A stretch of 64,000 nucleotides of DNA from Nipponacmea schrenckii (Eukaryota > Mollusca > Gastropoda > Lottiidae), in the NCBI GenBank assembly GCA_030562195.1, contig JAUJPP010000002.1, positions 3,658,001-3,722,000 of the forward strand, written 5' to 3'. Made by a program: the position numbers and the translations under genes. The notes under the pieces were generated by a model. That model was not told where the DNA came from. It ran no database searches and saw only the letters and a list, made by a program, of their open reading frames with translations. Below, piece by piece: positions 10,401 through 23,505 of this stretch. Numbering within the stretch: the stretch's first letter is position 1; every line of letters starts with the position of its first letter.

Positions 10401-13400
10401 AACTAAGAAGAGTAATGTAGTTGAAATGATTCCAGGATAATTTATCTTCTGCACATTTTAAAGAGTTAGAAATTTGAGAATTGACATATTTATAAATGAT
10501 GTATAAACAATAGTCATGGTAAATGTAAAAAGCATTGTGGAATTATTTCAGTTGTGGCTCATTACATTTTCAGGAATTGTTTATGACAAAAACATGTAGT
10601 GTACTAAGTTTTACTCTCAAATCTAGCAGCTGTAGGTTTCTTCTTTAAAGCCGTATGGAACAATCAACCAAATTAAAATGTATTGAGTTTTACGGCCCCC
10701 TCTTCTGCATCTAATGGGCTTATGAAGAAGGGACAAAAACCAAAGCCCCACTAGGTGCTACTGGCTGAGCATATTCAAGACACCTCATCATTCAATAATA
10801 AACATACATATATATATAATTTCCCTCATTGCAAACTGCATAGCATTGCCTGTCTTCAACGGTACTAGAGGGTACAGAAATCTAGGACATAAAACTCATT
10901 CGATTTCTTTCTTTTTTTGTAAAAAAAAAACCCATTGATATGTAGCTTTCTAATTAGATTTATATGAAATAATTAACTTTCAAGCCTTCACTTACTCATT
11001 TGTATTGCAGCCTGGGGTAATTTAGCTAATATCTGGAATGGTCAGAAAAAACTAGAAGAAGCTGAAGTAGCATATAAACAAGCCTTGAAATATAGAGGCA
11101 ATATGGCTGATGTTCATTATAATCTGTAAGTGTAGTATTATATTGTATCCTGTCAGATTTTCATATTTTCATTACAAGAGCATTAAAGAAAGATCTTCAG
11201 GGACCTGTTTCACAAAATTTTACCAAAGATACAATCAAGATTTTAAGAAATACAGTAACCTGATTGGTTAATAAAAAACTCAATTTTAGTGATTGACCAA
11301 TCTGACCATTGGAACACTAAAAGTTAAGATTTCCTGAAACAGGCTCCAGACCTCCAAATTGTCTGTCATCGGATTGGGTTTGTTAAAGCCTATTTAAAGA
11401 TAATCTGTGACTTTTCTGGTAAATTGGTCAGCTTATCTAAACTGCAATTTGATTAAGTTGATCAGGATATAGGTTTGATGTTAATGTTCTGTATTATAGG
11501 GGTATATTACTACAAGAACAGAAACGTTATGATGAAGCTGTAGAAAGTTACAATAAGGCTAAACACTTCAGACCCAGGCTGTCTAGTAAGTATACTTCAA
11601 GATTTTCAGTTCATTTTTCTCATGCAAGGGAAAGTGCTTTGAGAGTTGTAACCTCTCTTCCCCTCACTTCAAGTTATTTCATAGCAAAAATATTCTATTT
11701 GTGAAATCAACAAAAAAAAAAAAACTTTTTCAAAGTTGTCAATGTTAATCACTAACTTTTGGAAGGATATAAAAATTTTATTAATTCAAAATCCATGTAT
11801 GAGCTACATTACAATTTTGACTTTACAATTAAAAATTCATAAAAAATTGTGCACTTCTGCTTGGAGACTAAGGAGTAGATAACTCTATTTGAAGACTAAA
11901 GGGAGATAACTTATTATTGTTATAACTGTGCAATTGTTTATTTATAAAGGTGTTGGTTGTATTTTCAGTGGCTTATTTAAATCTTGGGATAATATTTACT
12001 CTATTAGGCAAGGTCGAGGAAGCAGAAAAGGTAAATACAAGTTGGAAATAATCATTTTAGATGAAATTGGTTTTAATTGTAATGTGAACCCTCTATAGTA
12101 AATACATAGTGTTTAGTTTGTCATGCTATCTTACTTATCTTATGTTTTAATGGAAAGGTTTGGGTTTATGTAAAGAAATTTGTCTATGTAAATGTAAAAT
12201 AGATTTTCTTTCTTAAAACACATTCATACTCTGATAAAGTTTTAGAATTTGTATGGGCAATTTAAAAAGGAGGGATAGATAATTAACAATGTTATATAAA
12301 AAATGACTTGATATACATTTTATTAGTTCTACCTATAACGACTCGTGGAAGCATGTTGAATTTATTACAAGACTATAAAACCTTTCCTTTAGATTATAAA
12401 TTTTTTTTATAGTGAGAAAATTTTGAACGTATGCCCTTGTCTGAACTTGACATTGTTATGATTTGAAATGTGTATTTTACAGATATATAAACATTGTGCT
12501 GAATTAGATACATCTGGTTTAAAAGATCCCAGGTTACACGAATCAACTAAGATATCCTGTTTATATAATCTGGGTAGATTATATACAGAACAAGACAGAT
12601 TGAAGGTATTTTTATATAATATGTTGTTGATGTGACTATATTTCTTATACATAGGTTGCAAAACCTGGCTCTAGTTTCACCTTAAAAAAATCTATAAAAC
12701 TTACAGAAAAGGGTTTTCTTAAACTTTCATGTGTATTGGCAACACTGATTGATGTCTGTGGTTCCTGCAATTCTGCAAAAAAAGTGTTTGATAATGTCAC
12801 TAATTGTGAAGGGCCTTCATTTCAATGAGACATATAAGATGGACAAATAGACATGTCCATCAAAAATGGCTAAAACAACAGCATTTCCTGATAATAGCAT
12901 ATTTTGTGATTAAAGATGTCATCAAACACTAAGTATTAGCAGCAATGCAGAGACCACATCTGATATAAAGTTGGAATGGTTCAAATTGTTGCAATCATTG
13001 TCATTGTTCAAGATTCTAAAACTAGGAAAACTCTTTACGATCTTAGTTATTGAAGTTCAATGTGTCCAGATAGAACAATAAGTACTGAGCAAATGATTTC
13101 AAGTGAAGTGAACTTCTCCAATTGATTCAAATACAAAACCTAAATGTTTTGTTTCATATTTTTCCTGTGATTGAGTCAAAAAGTTAGAGAAGGAATCCTG
13201 CAAGACAAATTCTGAATGTCATTCAAAGATTCCTGTATGTGAATTGAAACATTGCTTACATTAAAGGAAGCAGTAGTATATCCATAATAATAGTGTTCTC
13301 TTTTAATATTTTAAGTTGGCTAGTTAAGCTAATAATTAGATACCTGTATCCATTGTGTTTAATATTTAACAGGAAGCTGTAGAATACTATCATTTAGCAT

Positions 13401-16400
13401 TAGATCGAAAACCTAGTCATTATGCACCACAAAGTTTATATAATATGTTAGGTAAGTCTCTATGATATATGATACAAGAATTGATCAATTCAAGCTATAT
13501 TACTGTTATAAAGCGCCTTGCAGTGTGCAATGAGCGAAATTTAGCCAGGATAACAGCTTTAGCCTATTCTTCTAGATTTCCAACAGGCAAGGGATCTCAG
13601 TTTATTTTTTATAGCTGTCTTCATATTTGCTTTAGCAGCTGATGGTGCCAGAAACAATGGTGCACACTTTTATTTGTCTGTTTAACGTTTTAAAATCAAA
13701 ATATGGCATCCTGTTTACATACAGTTCTATAAGAATTTTCTGTTGAAATTCCAGATAAATTATGTAATTTGAGTGAATAATGAGTGAATGATCTTAAAGG
13801 TAACAAGAATGTTATTCATGTATATTTTTAAAGGTATTTCCATTGAAAAATATTATGTCCATAGCTCTTTTCAATTTGAGAATGTTATTACAGGTGAAGC
13901 ATATGTTAAAATGAATGAATTTGATGAGGGTGCTAAATGGTTTAAAGAAGCTTTAAAATCTAAACCAGATCACATTCCAGCTCACTTAACTATGGGGAAG
14001 TTGTTACAGAGAAAGGTGATTATTATTGTTATTACGTATTTCGACTTTGGCGAAAACGTATTGTAATCGTTCGGATTATTTTATTTTTTTTTTTTTTTTT
14101 GTAATTCTTGGATGAGTTTGCAGACAAACTGGTAAAAGGTGCAGAAATTCTAAATCTACAGTTGATCTTAGAATGATTTCTATTATCAAATAAAACAAAA
14201 CCGGAAGTTCTATCTCTGACAGGAAGTGAGAACCGGAAGTTGAGGTTTTTTTGCTTTAGCAAGTTTATTTTCGGTTCGATTTTGACCGGATTTTCAGATT
14301 TGAAAACTTCAATGTATTTGTCAACTAACAATTATAGGTTTTATGCAATTAGGTTAAATATTTTACCCACGATTTGCAATTCAATACTCAAGGGTCATCG
14401 GCAAAAATTTCAGACCGTGATTTCTCCTTTAATATAAATGGTAAAATTTTGAAACTTTACCAGTTGATAGGCGATATGATTATAATTTTTGAAAAAATGT
14501 GAAAAAAAAATTCTACTTCCGGTTTAGCCTCAAATGACGTAATTACGTAACTTCCGGTCTATAACTGCTAGGTGAAAAGTGAAAACTGTTTTATAAATAA
14601 CTTGTCAATAGTAATTGATTTGACCTAAATAATTAGGTCAAGCTGCCATATCGGCCGCCATTTTGAATTTTTGTTACAATTCTTAAATCCGAAATTCAGA
14701 CACTACTGATAGACCGATTTTGATGAAATTTAGCACATAGATACAATGGATCATTATCTACCTTTTCTTGGAGACCGATTTTCAAATTTCGTATTTTCTT
14801 TCGAATTATTTAAATTTCGATTTTTTCAAAATTAGGTCACTTTAACGGCTACGGAAGGTGTGACCCACTTAATCTATGACCTTGAAAATTAGGTCAAATA
14901 ATATTCAATATATTGTCTACGAGTAGATATTTTTTAATTTGGCTTACTTAAAAAATTCATAGAGATAAGTGTACTTAAATATAGTAAAAATTGATAATTT
15001 TCATATTTTCGCCATCATTAACCGTTACGGAAGGTGTGACCTAATTATTTTATGACTTTGAAAACTAGGTCAAATGATATTCAATATATTGTCTAGATGT
15101 AGGTAATTGCAAATTTAGCCTACATAATATTTTAAGGCTCTCGAAATACGTTCATAATTGTAAGCAATTCTAGTTATTATTTGCTTCTGCAGGACTTGTA
15201 TTTAAACTTGGTAAAAACATGCTAGAGGTATATCATTTCCTTAAAAGAATACGGCTTCTAAGAATAAACATGAAATTAAGGTCTAAAAAATATCCATGTG
15301 ATTTTCACTGGTGTGATGTAGCAGAATCCCTGTCAAATCTGGAATACTTACAAAACTAAGTGACAATAATGAATTGTAATTTTATGGATACTTACTAAGT
15401 TTTTTGGATTTATTGGATAATATAAGGATACTGTTATGTTATTTACGGCACCAGGTATATCTACAGATGAATATACGCTCTTACTTAAAATTTAAACAGG
15501 ACAAAGATTTCAGGAGGTTTGAAGCCGTACTTGATTTAAAATATTCTTTTAATTTATTTTTTTTTAAGTAGATTCTCTTTAAATATGAAAAATTTGTATG
15601 TAGTCGGCCGACATAAGTATTAAATGACTACGGTAATCTATTAGCATTAAAGGACAACAATCGTGATTCCATAGATTGAATTAGGCCTTGAATATAATTA
15701 AATAGTCTTCAATAGAAGTACTAGCACTGTAATCGAATTATTCCTTCAAATATATCTGTGAAAAATATTATAGACAAGCTTAGCTAATCAATTTCTCTTT
15801 CTCAGACCAACAATGATTGATTGAATGTAACTATGGTGAATATGCCTTTTGAATTAGTAAAAATCCCAGTCTGAAAGTCTTCAAAAAAATTCCAGCAAGA
15901 AACGGTCACAATTCACTTTTCTGGTGTAAGCTATGTTTATTTGTTTAATTTTATTATAGAACAAGATGGCGGAAGCTGAACAATGGTTTATAAAAGCTTT
16001 AAAAATAGATAAAGATGATGTTTCTGTACTACATCATTATGGTAAGGATTTAGACCCAAGACACCTAATTGCCTAGCAGATATCACCTGGGTAATAGCAG
16101 ATATCACTGACTGATCTATTCCACTCCCACTTTAAGCCTTATTTTTGTCAACTGAAAGTGATATGTTGACAAATTATCAAAGCCAATTGGCATTTGAGAG
16201 TTATGATACTGATTGAACTGTTGTTTTCCCAACGTAAAACTCCATTCATTTCATTTCTACCCAGGCACTGCTATAACTTAAATGTCCAAGCTATGCTTTG
16301 AATAGTAATGTTTCTACTGGTAAATTGTTAAGCAATTATAGCTAAGGCATTTGCAATTTCTTCTCTAGGGCTACTTTTCATGTTCAATTAAAAGAATATA

Positions 16401-17766
16401 TAATGTAATCATAGTATCTATTTTGCAGATCTACTTTACAAAATTACTTTTAATTTACTTAGTTAGTATTAACACCACGATAAATGTAAAAAACACTCTA
16501 ACCCTGTGCCAGTGCCCTTTATTAAACAGTAACTTGTTACTTTCAATCACCAAGTTGTCCATAAGACTTAAGAAAGCTTTATTTATTTCTGTTCTAGCCC
16601 AGTTTTTGAGTGAATGTAAACGTGATAAAGAATCTGCTGATATGTATAGACAAGCTATCAAACTAGCCAGCAATGATTTTGAATTATTATTTAATGCTGC
16701 TAATATCTTCAGGTAGGCCTATATAATTATATTACTCATTTGAACTTTTTCTAAAAATGAAATGACTGACTTAACCAATTGAGGTTAATGAATAGAGACA
16801 AAAACATGCAGTGTGCAATAAGGGAAATTTTGCTTGGACAGTGAAAGCCTATGCTTCTTGAGGGATTTTCAATGTACACACTTTTAGTGCACAAGCCCTC
16901 ATTTTAAAGCCACAATTAGATGACAGAGGGAACCTCAATTGAAAAGTCTCAATGTATTATCTCGACCTATACCAGGATTGAACCCTGAACCTTCAGATTA
17001 GCGAGCAAGCAACTAACTTACTGAGCCGTAGTGGATGCCTGTTAATCAAAAATTATTTTTAATCATTATCAAAAGTAAAGCTTGTAGACAGATATAAATT
17101 TTATATAAAATAAAATTGTTATTATGTAAAATATGATCGTTTCTATACATGTATTTCTGTATGTTATATAATTTGCTCTTACAAATAATTTTTATATGAA
17201 ATATTGCCTCATTTGTAGACAAATAGGTAGTAATCTAGAAGCAGAAGAAATGTATAAAATAGCTGTTAAACTTAGACCAAATGTAAGCGAACATTATATC
17301 AATTATAAATTACTTTCTTCAGAGGCAAAAAGCTCTCTTTAGTTGAACAGAAACAGCTTAAGGGCTGTTCACTTAACTGCCAGTCATGTCTGATAGGAAT
17401 TCCAAAATGACTGGAATTTTGATATTTAGGACATGGTGCATTTTTCATGGGTTCTTGATTAAAACAAGTAGAAGATCATTATTCATGTGCTAAAATGTCG
17501 GGAATTTATTTAGTCAACAGCCCTTTGGTACTGACACAGGCTGGTACAAATTTGTTGAAGATATATTTCTTTGCATTTCGCAGGTAGCCACAGCACATAT
17601 GAACCTTGGTGCCATGTTACATATCAATGAGAAATTAGAAGAAGCAGAGAAGAGTTATCTACAGGCTTTAAAATTAAAACCAGATGATAATTTAACTATT
17701 AATAATCTCAACAAATTAAGAAATAGAATGACACAAAAAGGTGCTATAGGAAATGATAAGCAATAA
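7427..17766 (+). CDS. TMTC2: TMTC2, transmembrane and TPR repeat protein (3' part, 11 exons)
   Basis: TMTC proteins are ER membrane proteins that O-mannosylate cadherin and protocadherin domains (family knowledge). The coding exons I could trace are 7427-8261, 11011-11125, 11500-11585, 11969-12030, 12483-12605, 13373-13451, 13894-14015, 15960-16041, 16598-16712, 17219-17282 and 17584-17766. All have GT-AG borders and matching phases, and they sum to 1,866 nt (621 residues plus stop). The first exon encodes residues 1-278. It has hydrophobic segments near 6-24, 91-107, 176-190, 197-227 and 238-254, and the DUF1736-type stretch (YFMGNKTPEF, SDNPASDSN, VLTRTF). The motif NLFFYVGFVIAERILYIPSM (194-213) matches TMTC2 best among the four paralogues. 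Residues from about 279 to the end form consecutive TPRs (AWGNLANIWNGQ, YNLGRLYTEQ, AHMNLGAMLHINEKLEEAE, LKLKPDD). The human protein is about 836 residues, so roughly 215-250 N-terminal residues are missing. They lie left of the window or were not recognised in it. Confidence 0.95.
8342..8509. mobile_element. Inverted-repeat element, family 3, in the TMTC2 intron
   Basis: The left end CAGTGGGTGTGGTCAAATCT is mirrored at the right by the reverse complement of CACTGGGTGAGGTCAAATTT, followed inward by CGTGTTA-type repeats and GTGTTAACACC palindromes. It is 168 bp long, with no coding capacity. Confidence 0.6.
9655..9890 (-). mobile_element. Short retroposon, (TTA)n-tailed family
   Basis: In minus orientation it carries the family's diagnostic blocks: CACATGTACTTGTG-like, GGGCTGAATnnnAGACAGGACCATGTCC, and a 3' end with AATAAA before the tail. 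Other copies: 10130-10250 (+), 34715-34890 (-), 45600-45760 (-), 47770-47981 (+), 59520-59710 (+). Confidence 0.5.
11200..11347. mobile_element. Inverted-repeat element, family 2, in a TMTC2 intron
   Basis: Arms GGGACCTGTTTCACAAAATT and the mirrored AAGATTTCCTGAAACAGGCTCC-type end, with internal ACCTGATTGGTTA and GACCAATCTGACC. Same plan and size as the copy at 7230-7381. Confidence 0.55.
14020..15170. repeat. Complex repeat block in a TMTC2 intron
   Basis: A segment of about 176 bp occurs twice in tandem (about 14845-14935 and 15018-15110); both copies carry ACGGAAGGTGTGACC and ATATTCAATATATTGTCTA. Near the borders, ATTACGTATTTCGA (about 14030) is mirrored by TCGAAATACGTTCAT (about 15142), suggesting a transposon-like unit. 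No coding capacity was seen. Confidence 0.45.
16805..17040 (-). mobile_element. tRNA-derived SINE copy (minus orientation)
   Basis: The right side reads, on the minus strand, as a tRNA-like head with a B-box-like GGTTCAATCC and an A-box-like segment. The left side carries the conserved body (TGCAGTGTGCAATAAGGG, then AAATTTTGC on the plus strand). Confidence 0.55.
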
Positions 17767-17767
17767 A
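17762..17767 (+). terminator. AATAAA hexamer overlapping the TMTC2 stop codon
   Basis: The TAA stop of TMTC2 (17764-17766) sits inside a perfect AATAAA, followed by a T/G-rich stretch (GTGCTTTCTTTG). If used, it would give almost no 3' UTR. Other AATAAA sites downstream, such as the one near 20769 followed by a GT-rich tract, would give a UTR of about 3 kb. Which site is used cannot be told from the sequence. Confidence 0.3.
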
Positions 17768-20700
17768 GTGCTTTCTTTGTTAAGACGTATTTTGGCTGTA
17801 GATTTCCACATAATGCAATGAAAATAGAATTTGTTCACTTCTACCTTTTTTGACTTGCTTAAGAGAATTAGTATGTGCAACTCCCTGGTGTGTGCAATGA
17901 GGGAAATTTAGCTAGTTCAATTAATATTCAATTATGTCATGACAAAATCTTGGATTATATCAAATTAGTACAATCTAAAATTCCATGTAAGTTTACTCAT
18001 TGCATTAAGTGGAAAGCCAGCCTGTGATATATTTTGTTAATTATTATTTTTGTTAATTATTGTTAAGTTTAAATTAGAGAATTTTTATCAACAAATTGTA
18101 TATTTTCTTGTAAATGTCAGAATTGTTTCATAGTGACATATGGTTTTGGTTGTCATATTTATATCTTTATTTTAAAAAAAAAATCATTGGTGCTTTGATC
18201 TTTATCTGTCGAATTTTTATAGAATCTTTTATTCCAAATCTTATGTTTCATGTAAGTGCTTTTAATACATGTAAATATTTCTGCTTTTTAATTTCTTTCT
18301 CAATATTTGACTTAGTATTTGGAAAAGTATGTACCACATTTAATACTAGTGCACTAGTGCTAGTAAGGCATTTGACTGGAAAATCTACCTATTTTGCAAC
18401 AGGATACACTAGGGTCTTAACTTGTATTACAATGTTTCTAGGATATCCTAGCACTAAGATCATTTCCAGAACACATTGACATTTCATTTGAGCCTATAAG
18501 GCTTCAATAATTCATAGTGAAATATCTGTAGAAAAGGATATAAACAGAATTAATCTGAATATTGAAAAAAAAAAAAACCTGAAAAGAAACCTATTCTTAA
18601 TACTCTATTCTTAAACTGTCAGGAAAGTATTAAGTGATGATAATTAGTGCACAGTTTTTGTCTAGATATGATATAATAGTTAAATAATTTAATAATTTTC
18701 ATTGTTTTATTTTAGAAGTCATTGAGGAGGAAAATCAATTTTCTATATCTGACATGTCTAGTGGTTTTATCTTTGAAAGACATTAAGTAGGTGAAACATT
18801 AGATAAATAAGAACACTATTGTGGATATACTACTTCTCTTTAATTTAAGCAATGCTTCAATTCACATACAGGAATCTTTTTCAAGCATTGCTTGAGATGT
18901 AGTATATCCATAATAGTGTTTTGTGTTATATATTTCTAGTGGTTGTTTAAAATGACTTTGTATAGTCCAGTTTGTGTGCTTTGAGGAAAATCAATGACCA
19001 TATTGAAGATCTGTGATATATCTTTTAGTAAACTATTGTCTCCATATTGTACGGTATAGATATATTATAATAATAATTTTATTCTAATTTTATTCTATTT
19101 AACTTACGATTTAACAAAACAAAATGCATCAGATAAAAGACTATCAGCTTCTGATGAGGCCCCCCGGTGCATAGTTTATTATTATTTTCTCTTAGAAGTT
19201 TGACCAACGTGGAATGGTTTTGATTCTATTATGAAATTGGAACCAATTATTGGGTATTGTAAATATATTGTACTGTACAACTATACAATTATTGCTCCTG
19301 GATTCATCATTTCTTTTACAAGTTTTTTTTGTAAATGAAATCATTTCTGCTTGAATTTTTATACTTTTGAAATAATCTCAAATGTTTGGTATTAGTTTTG
19401 GCTTGAAAAAATTCTTGGATATCTAAAAGTGGGCCATTTTAATTTTCCTATTCATTTGAACAAAATGTGAAACCCATGAATGTTTGAATATTTTAGTGTC
19501 TAGTATGTGTTTTGAATGACTGAGCTTTATTAATTTGTATGTTAGATACATGTCCTCAGGGGCTGAATACAGAAATAGAGTATATTAAAATTATGCATCA
19601 TGTGTATTGAAGTATGAATATATATAATGGGTGATTTTTCTTTTGTTATGGTTGTCAATGATGTGTAAAATTTGATCATGGATAAACATATTCAATATTT
19701 GAATGAAACCCATATTTCCATATCTATTTTTATCCTATCTGTATTTTGTTTCTGTACACTAGTATTAGTCTTTTAATTTATCAACTTTAAAGGGGTCCAG
19801 TTATAGATGGACCTGTTAGGTTGACATGTGAAAAATTTTTGTTGCTGTAATTTTTCATCCACATTGTGGTCTTTTTGCAAGGGGAGAGGAAAGTTGTTTA
19901 TTTCAATGTAACATTATGCAACACATTGTTTTTTATGGATCCATAGCCATAACATTTAATTTTCACTTTTGTGAATTGACTATGTTTTGTTTTGATTTTG
20001 TGGATTGAAGGAAAGCTATAATCTTCAATTTAAAGTATAAAATGCTACATACATAGGCCTACATAAGCTGGGAAAGCAATCATTCAATGGTCAAACTACA
20101 TGTAGCAATTTTCTTTCTTCCTCAAAATGGCTTCAAAATATAATTGTCTTCAATTCATGGTGTAGTGGGATGAGTCCAATTTATTTCAAGGTAGTTTATG
20201 TGGGGTTTAGCAAAAGTCTTGCTAAGGTAGCATTGCTATTAAATCTCCCCTAAAAAAATGGACTTGTCCTGTTTATGTTTGGAAGCATACAAGGATGTGA
20301 AAGAGTGGTGTGTTTGAAAGAGTTGGTCTATTCCAATTCTGGCCTTAATCTAACATGCAGAACTTACCAATCAAGTTGTATTCTTAAGACTTGAAATGGC
20401 AGTAGGCTTATGCAAACTTTTCCTTATTAAAAACAATATGAGGAAATATTGAAAAGGCTGCCCCTTTTATATTTCTGTTTTAAATTATTTTCTTCTTTAA
20501 TATAGGAACACTAATTTGATCAAGTCAACATTGGTTTGAATTTCAAACTTTGAAAAGATGTACGCATAATTTACATATATACACACCTGAAGTATTAAAC
20601 AATAAATAATATCTAAATAGCATATTTGGTATGAAATCCAGAACTTTTCCAAAAATATGATTCCACAGTATTAAGATAGCTTTCTATCTATATATCTGCA

Positions 20701-21120
20701 TAATATAATATTAGTGTATATGTGTCTAATTTGTAGATCTGAGAGAATAACTGTCTTATTGAATTTTAAATAAAGGCATTGTGCTATTTTAACAAGTCTC
20801 TCGATAGTTAGGGAATGTATGTTTGCAAGAGATTTGATATTTACAGGTACTTCAATGCCACTGTAGGTTTAGTGCATAATATATCATAAACAATGGGGCT
20901 AATTCATTTCAACTGAAAAAATTCTTGTGTATTGTTTATAATTTTGTTAATAATATTCATAATTATATAGTTGTTTATTTTTTGCTTTTATTGCTTCATG
21001 ACAAATTTTGAAATCTCATAAAAAAAATAAATCACTCTTATTTCATTATATGTTTTGTTTCTTTAGTTGTTTTAGTATTTGCATTAATGGAACCAAAGTT
21101 TATCACTACAGAATCAGAAT
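17768..21120. other. AT-rich 3' flank of TMTC2
   Basis: No gene is supported. It may be a long 3' UTR: AATAAA sites occur, for example near 20769 and 21026. A 121-codon open frame at 18114-18479 has a phenylalanine- and isoleucine-rich composition typical of translated AT-rich DNA. A SINE fragment lies at about 17878-17935. Confidence 0.5.
18812..18920. mobile_element. Inverted-repeat element, family 4
   Basis: Arms AACACTATTGTGGATATACT and AGTATATCCATAATAGTGTT with inner complementary segments around AAGCAATGCTT; 109 bp. A half copy lies at about 13226-13296. Confidence 0.65.
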
Positions 21121-21130
21121 TCAAGCAACA

Positions 21131-22311
21131 TGGTAATAAAGGATAAGTAGCTTACTATATTTCATAAGGGATAAATAGCTTACTATATTTCATAAGGGAT
21201 AAATAGCTTACTATACTTTATAAAGGATAAATAGCTTACTATACTTAATAAGGGATAAATAGCTTACTATACTTTATAAGGGATGAATAGCTTACTATAC
21301 TTAATAAAGGATAAAAAGCTTACTATACTTTATAAAGGATAAATAGCTTACTATAAGTATAAATAGTTTACTACACTTTATAAGGGATAAATAGCTTACT
21401 ATAATTCATAAGGGATAAATAGCTTACTATAATTCATAAGGGATAAATAGCTTACTATACTTTGTAAGGGATAAATAGCTTACTATACTTAATAAGGGAT
21501 AAATAGCTTACTATACTTTATAAGGGATGAATAGCTTACTATACTTAATAAAGGATAAAAAGCTTACTATACTTTATAAAGGATAAATAGCTTACTATAT
21601 TTTATAAAGTATAAATAGTTTACTACACTTTATAAGGGATAAATAGCTCACTATACTTTATGAAGGATAAATAGCTTACTACACTTTATAAAGGATAAAT
21701 AGCTTACTAAACTTTATAAGGGATAAATAGCTTACTATATTTTATAAAGGATAAATAGCTTACTATATTTCATAAGGGATAAATAGCTTACTATACTTTA
21801 TAAGGGATAAATAGCTTACTATACTTTATAAGGGATGAATAGCTTACTATACTTTATAAAGGATAAAAAGCTTACTATACTTTATAAAGGATAAATAGCT
21901 TACTATACTTTATAAGGGATGAATAGCTTACTATACCTTATAAAGGATAAATAGCTTACTATACTTTATAAGGGATAAATAGCTTACTCTACTTTATAAA
22001 GGATAAAAAGCTTACTATACTTTATAAAGGATAAAAAGCTTACTATACTTTATAAAGGATAAATAGCTTACTATATTTTTTGAAGGATAAGTAGCTTACT
22101 ATATTTAATAAAGGATAAATAGCTTACTATACTTTATAAAGGATAAGCTTACTGTATTTTATAAAGGATAAATAGGCTATATATTTTATAAAGGATAAAA
22201 TGCTTACTATATTTCCTAAAGAATAAATAGCTTATTATACTTTATAAAGGATAAGCTTAGATATTTTATAAAGGATAAACTTACTATATTTTATAAAGAA
22301 TAAATAACCTA
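21131..22311. repeat. 28-bp minisatellite array, about 42 copies
   Basis: The unit is built on GGATAAATAGCTTACTATAC followed by TTTATAAG; variants are mostly AAGG/AGGG and single substitutions. Copies are contiguous, with no spacers. Two sub-blocks are nearly identical (about 21225-21360 and 21465-21600), showing that larger pieces were also duplicated. It lies between the convergent 3' ends of TMTC2 and NUP205. Confidence 0.95.
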
Positions 22312-23505
22312 CTATATGAAGATAAATGACCAAGAGTCTGAGTGATTATCAATAAAACTACATGTATGTACATAAACACAAGGCCTTGACCACATTAGTA
22401 TTTCTTGGTTGCAATTTCAACGAGTTATGCAATACACCTTTTTTGGTCTGTTTTTTTCTTTAATAGATAAAGCAAACAATACAACTCACAAATTAGCAGA
22501 TTTAATCACAAATTGCAGTTATAAGGTTAAGCAAATTTACAAAAAAATATACAAAATTTGGTGGATGATAAGACAAAACAATTACTTAAAGATGGGTTCC
22601 CTCATTAATTATAGCCACAGTAAGCTTACTAATTTATTAATTGGGGTTTCTAAATAATCCATGTATTCTCAAGTTCAAAAAACCTATGTGGACGTAGAAA
22701 TGCTTGGGGAATCCATTTGACTCTAATTTGCTTTGAAACGCTAGATTTAGACTCTATGATTGATCGCGTAACCAAATGATGTCATATGAATGAAGGTGTA
22801 TAAGAATTGATTTTGTATTTTATTATCATTATCTAAACATATTCAAAAAGAGATATGGTGAGAGTTAAAACTTATTTAAATTAATTCATTAAATGTTTTT
22901 ACAAAGTGATATTTAAATGTTTTATTGCCTTTTGCTAAAGATAATAAATGGAATACCAAAATGCCATTGTTGTTGTGATAAATATTAAGGAATGTGGGCA
23001 AGTACGCATGTGTGTATACTTAACAACCACAGCATCCAGTTATGTACCGAATTCACAAACTGGATGATCAAAAAAAAAGATCAACGACATTTGAGACTTG
23101 CATACATACCTATGGCAATACCCTGCCAAAGGGAAATGCCGTCCTAATTAGTTTAATTAAGAGTTAATTAGGGACTTGTGGGACCATCTGGTATTTATCC
23201 CAGTCATTAGAACACCTCTACTATCTATTGATATATATATTACCAGTCCAATTATGGTATATATGTACATATGAAAATAAGGGAACCCTTCTTTAATCTG
23301 AAATATATCTTCATGATTTTTCAATCGCAAATTAAACCTGTAACATAGAGACTTGCAGCAATTGCACGGTTTATAACTTCATATTACTTTCAAGTATTGT
23401 GTATGACACAACAGAACTGTTTCCAAATTAAAATTTACACTTAAGTCAATTCAAGATATTTGTGACAGATGATTTTGTTGCAAGATAAAATAGTTCAACA
23501 AGAAA
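22312..23505. other. AT-rich 3' flank of NUP205
   Basis: No gene is supported. Minus-strand AATAAA (22921-22926) and ATTAAA (about 23292-23297) are candidate NUP205 poly(A) signals. The open frame at 22409-22657 lacks any support. Confidence 0.4.

Larger units (their letters stand above)
8262..11010. other. Long TMTC2 intron without exons
   Basis: This 2.7-kb intron runs from donor GTGAGC to acceptor TGTATTGCAG. It holds the family-3 inverted-repeat element and two copies of a retroposon tail family (minus at 9655-9890, plus near 10130-10250). The open frames inside have no support as exons. Confidence 0.6.

Noticed and set aside
18114..18479. A 121-codon frame downstream of TMTC2
   Set aside because: Composition is typical of AT-rich DNA. 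There is no homology, no splice support, and it lies in the likely 3' UTR or flank.
21131..22311. CRISPR-like array of 28-bp repeats
   Set aside because: The repeats are contiguous without unique spacers, and the DNA is clearly animal (introns, SINEs). It is a minisatellite.
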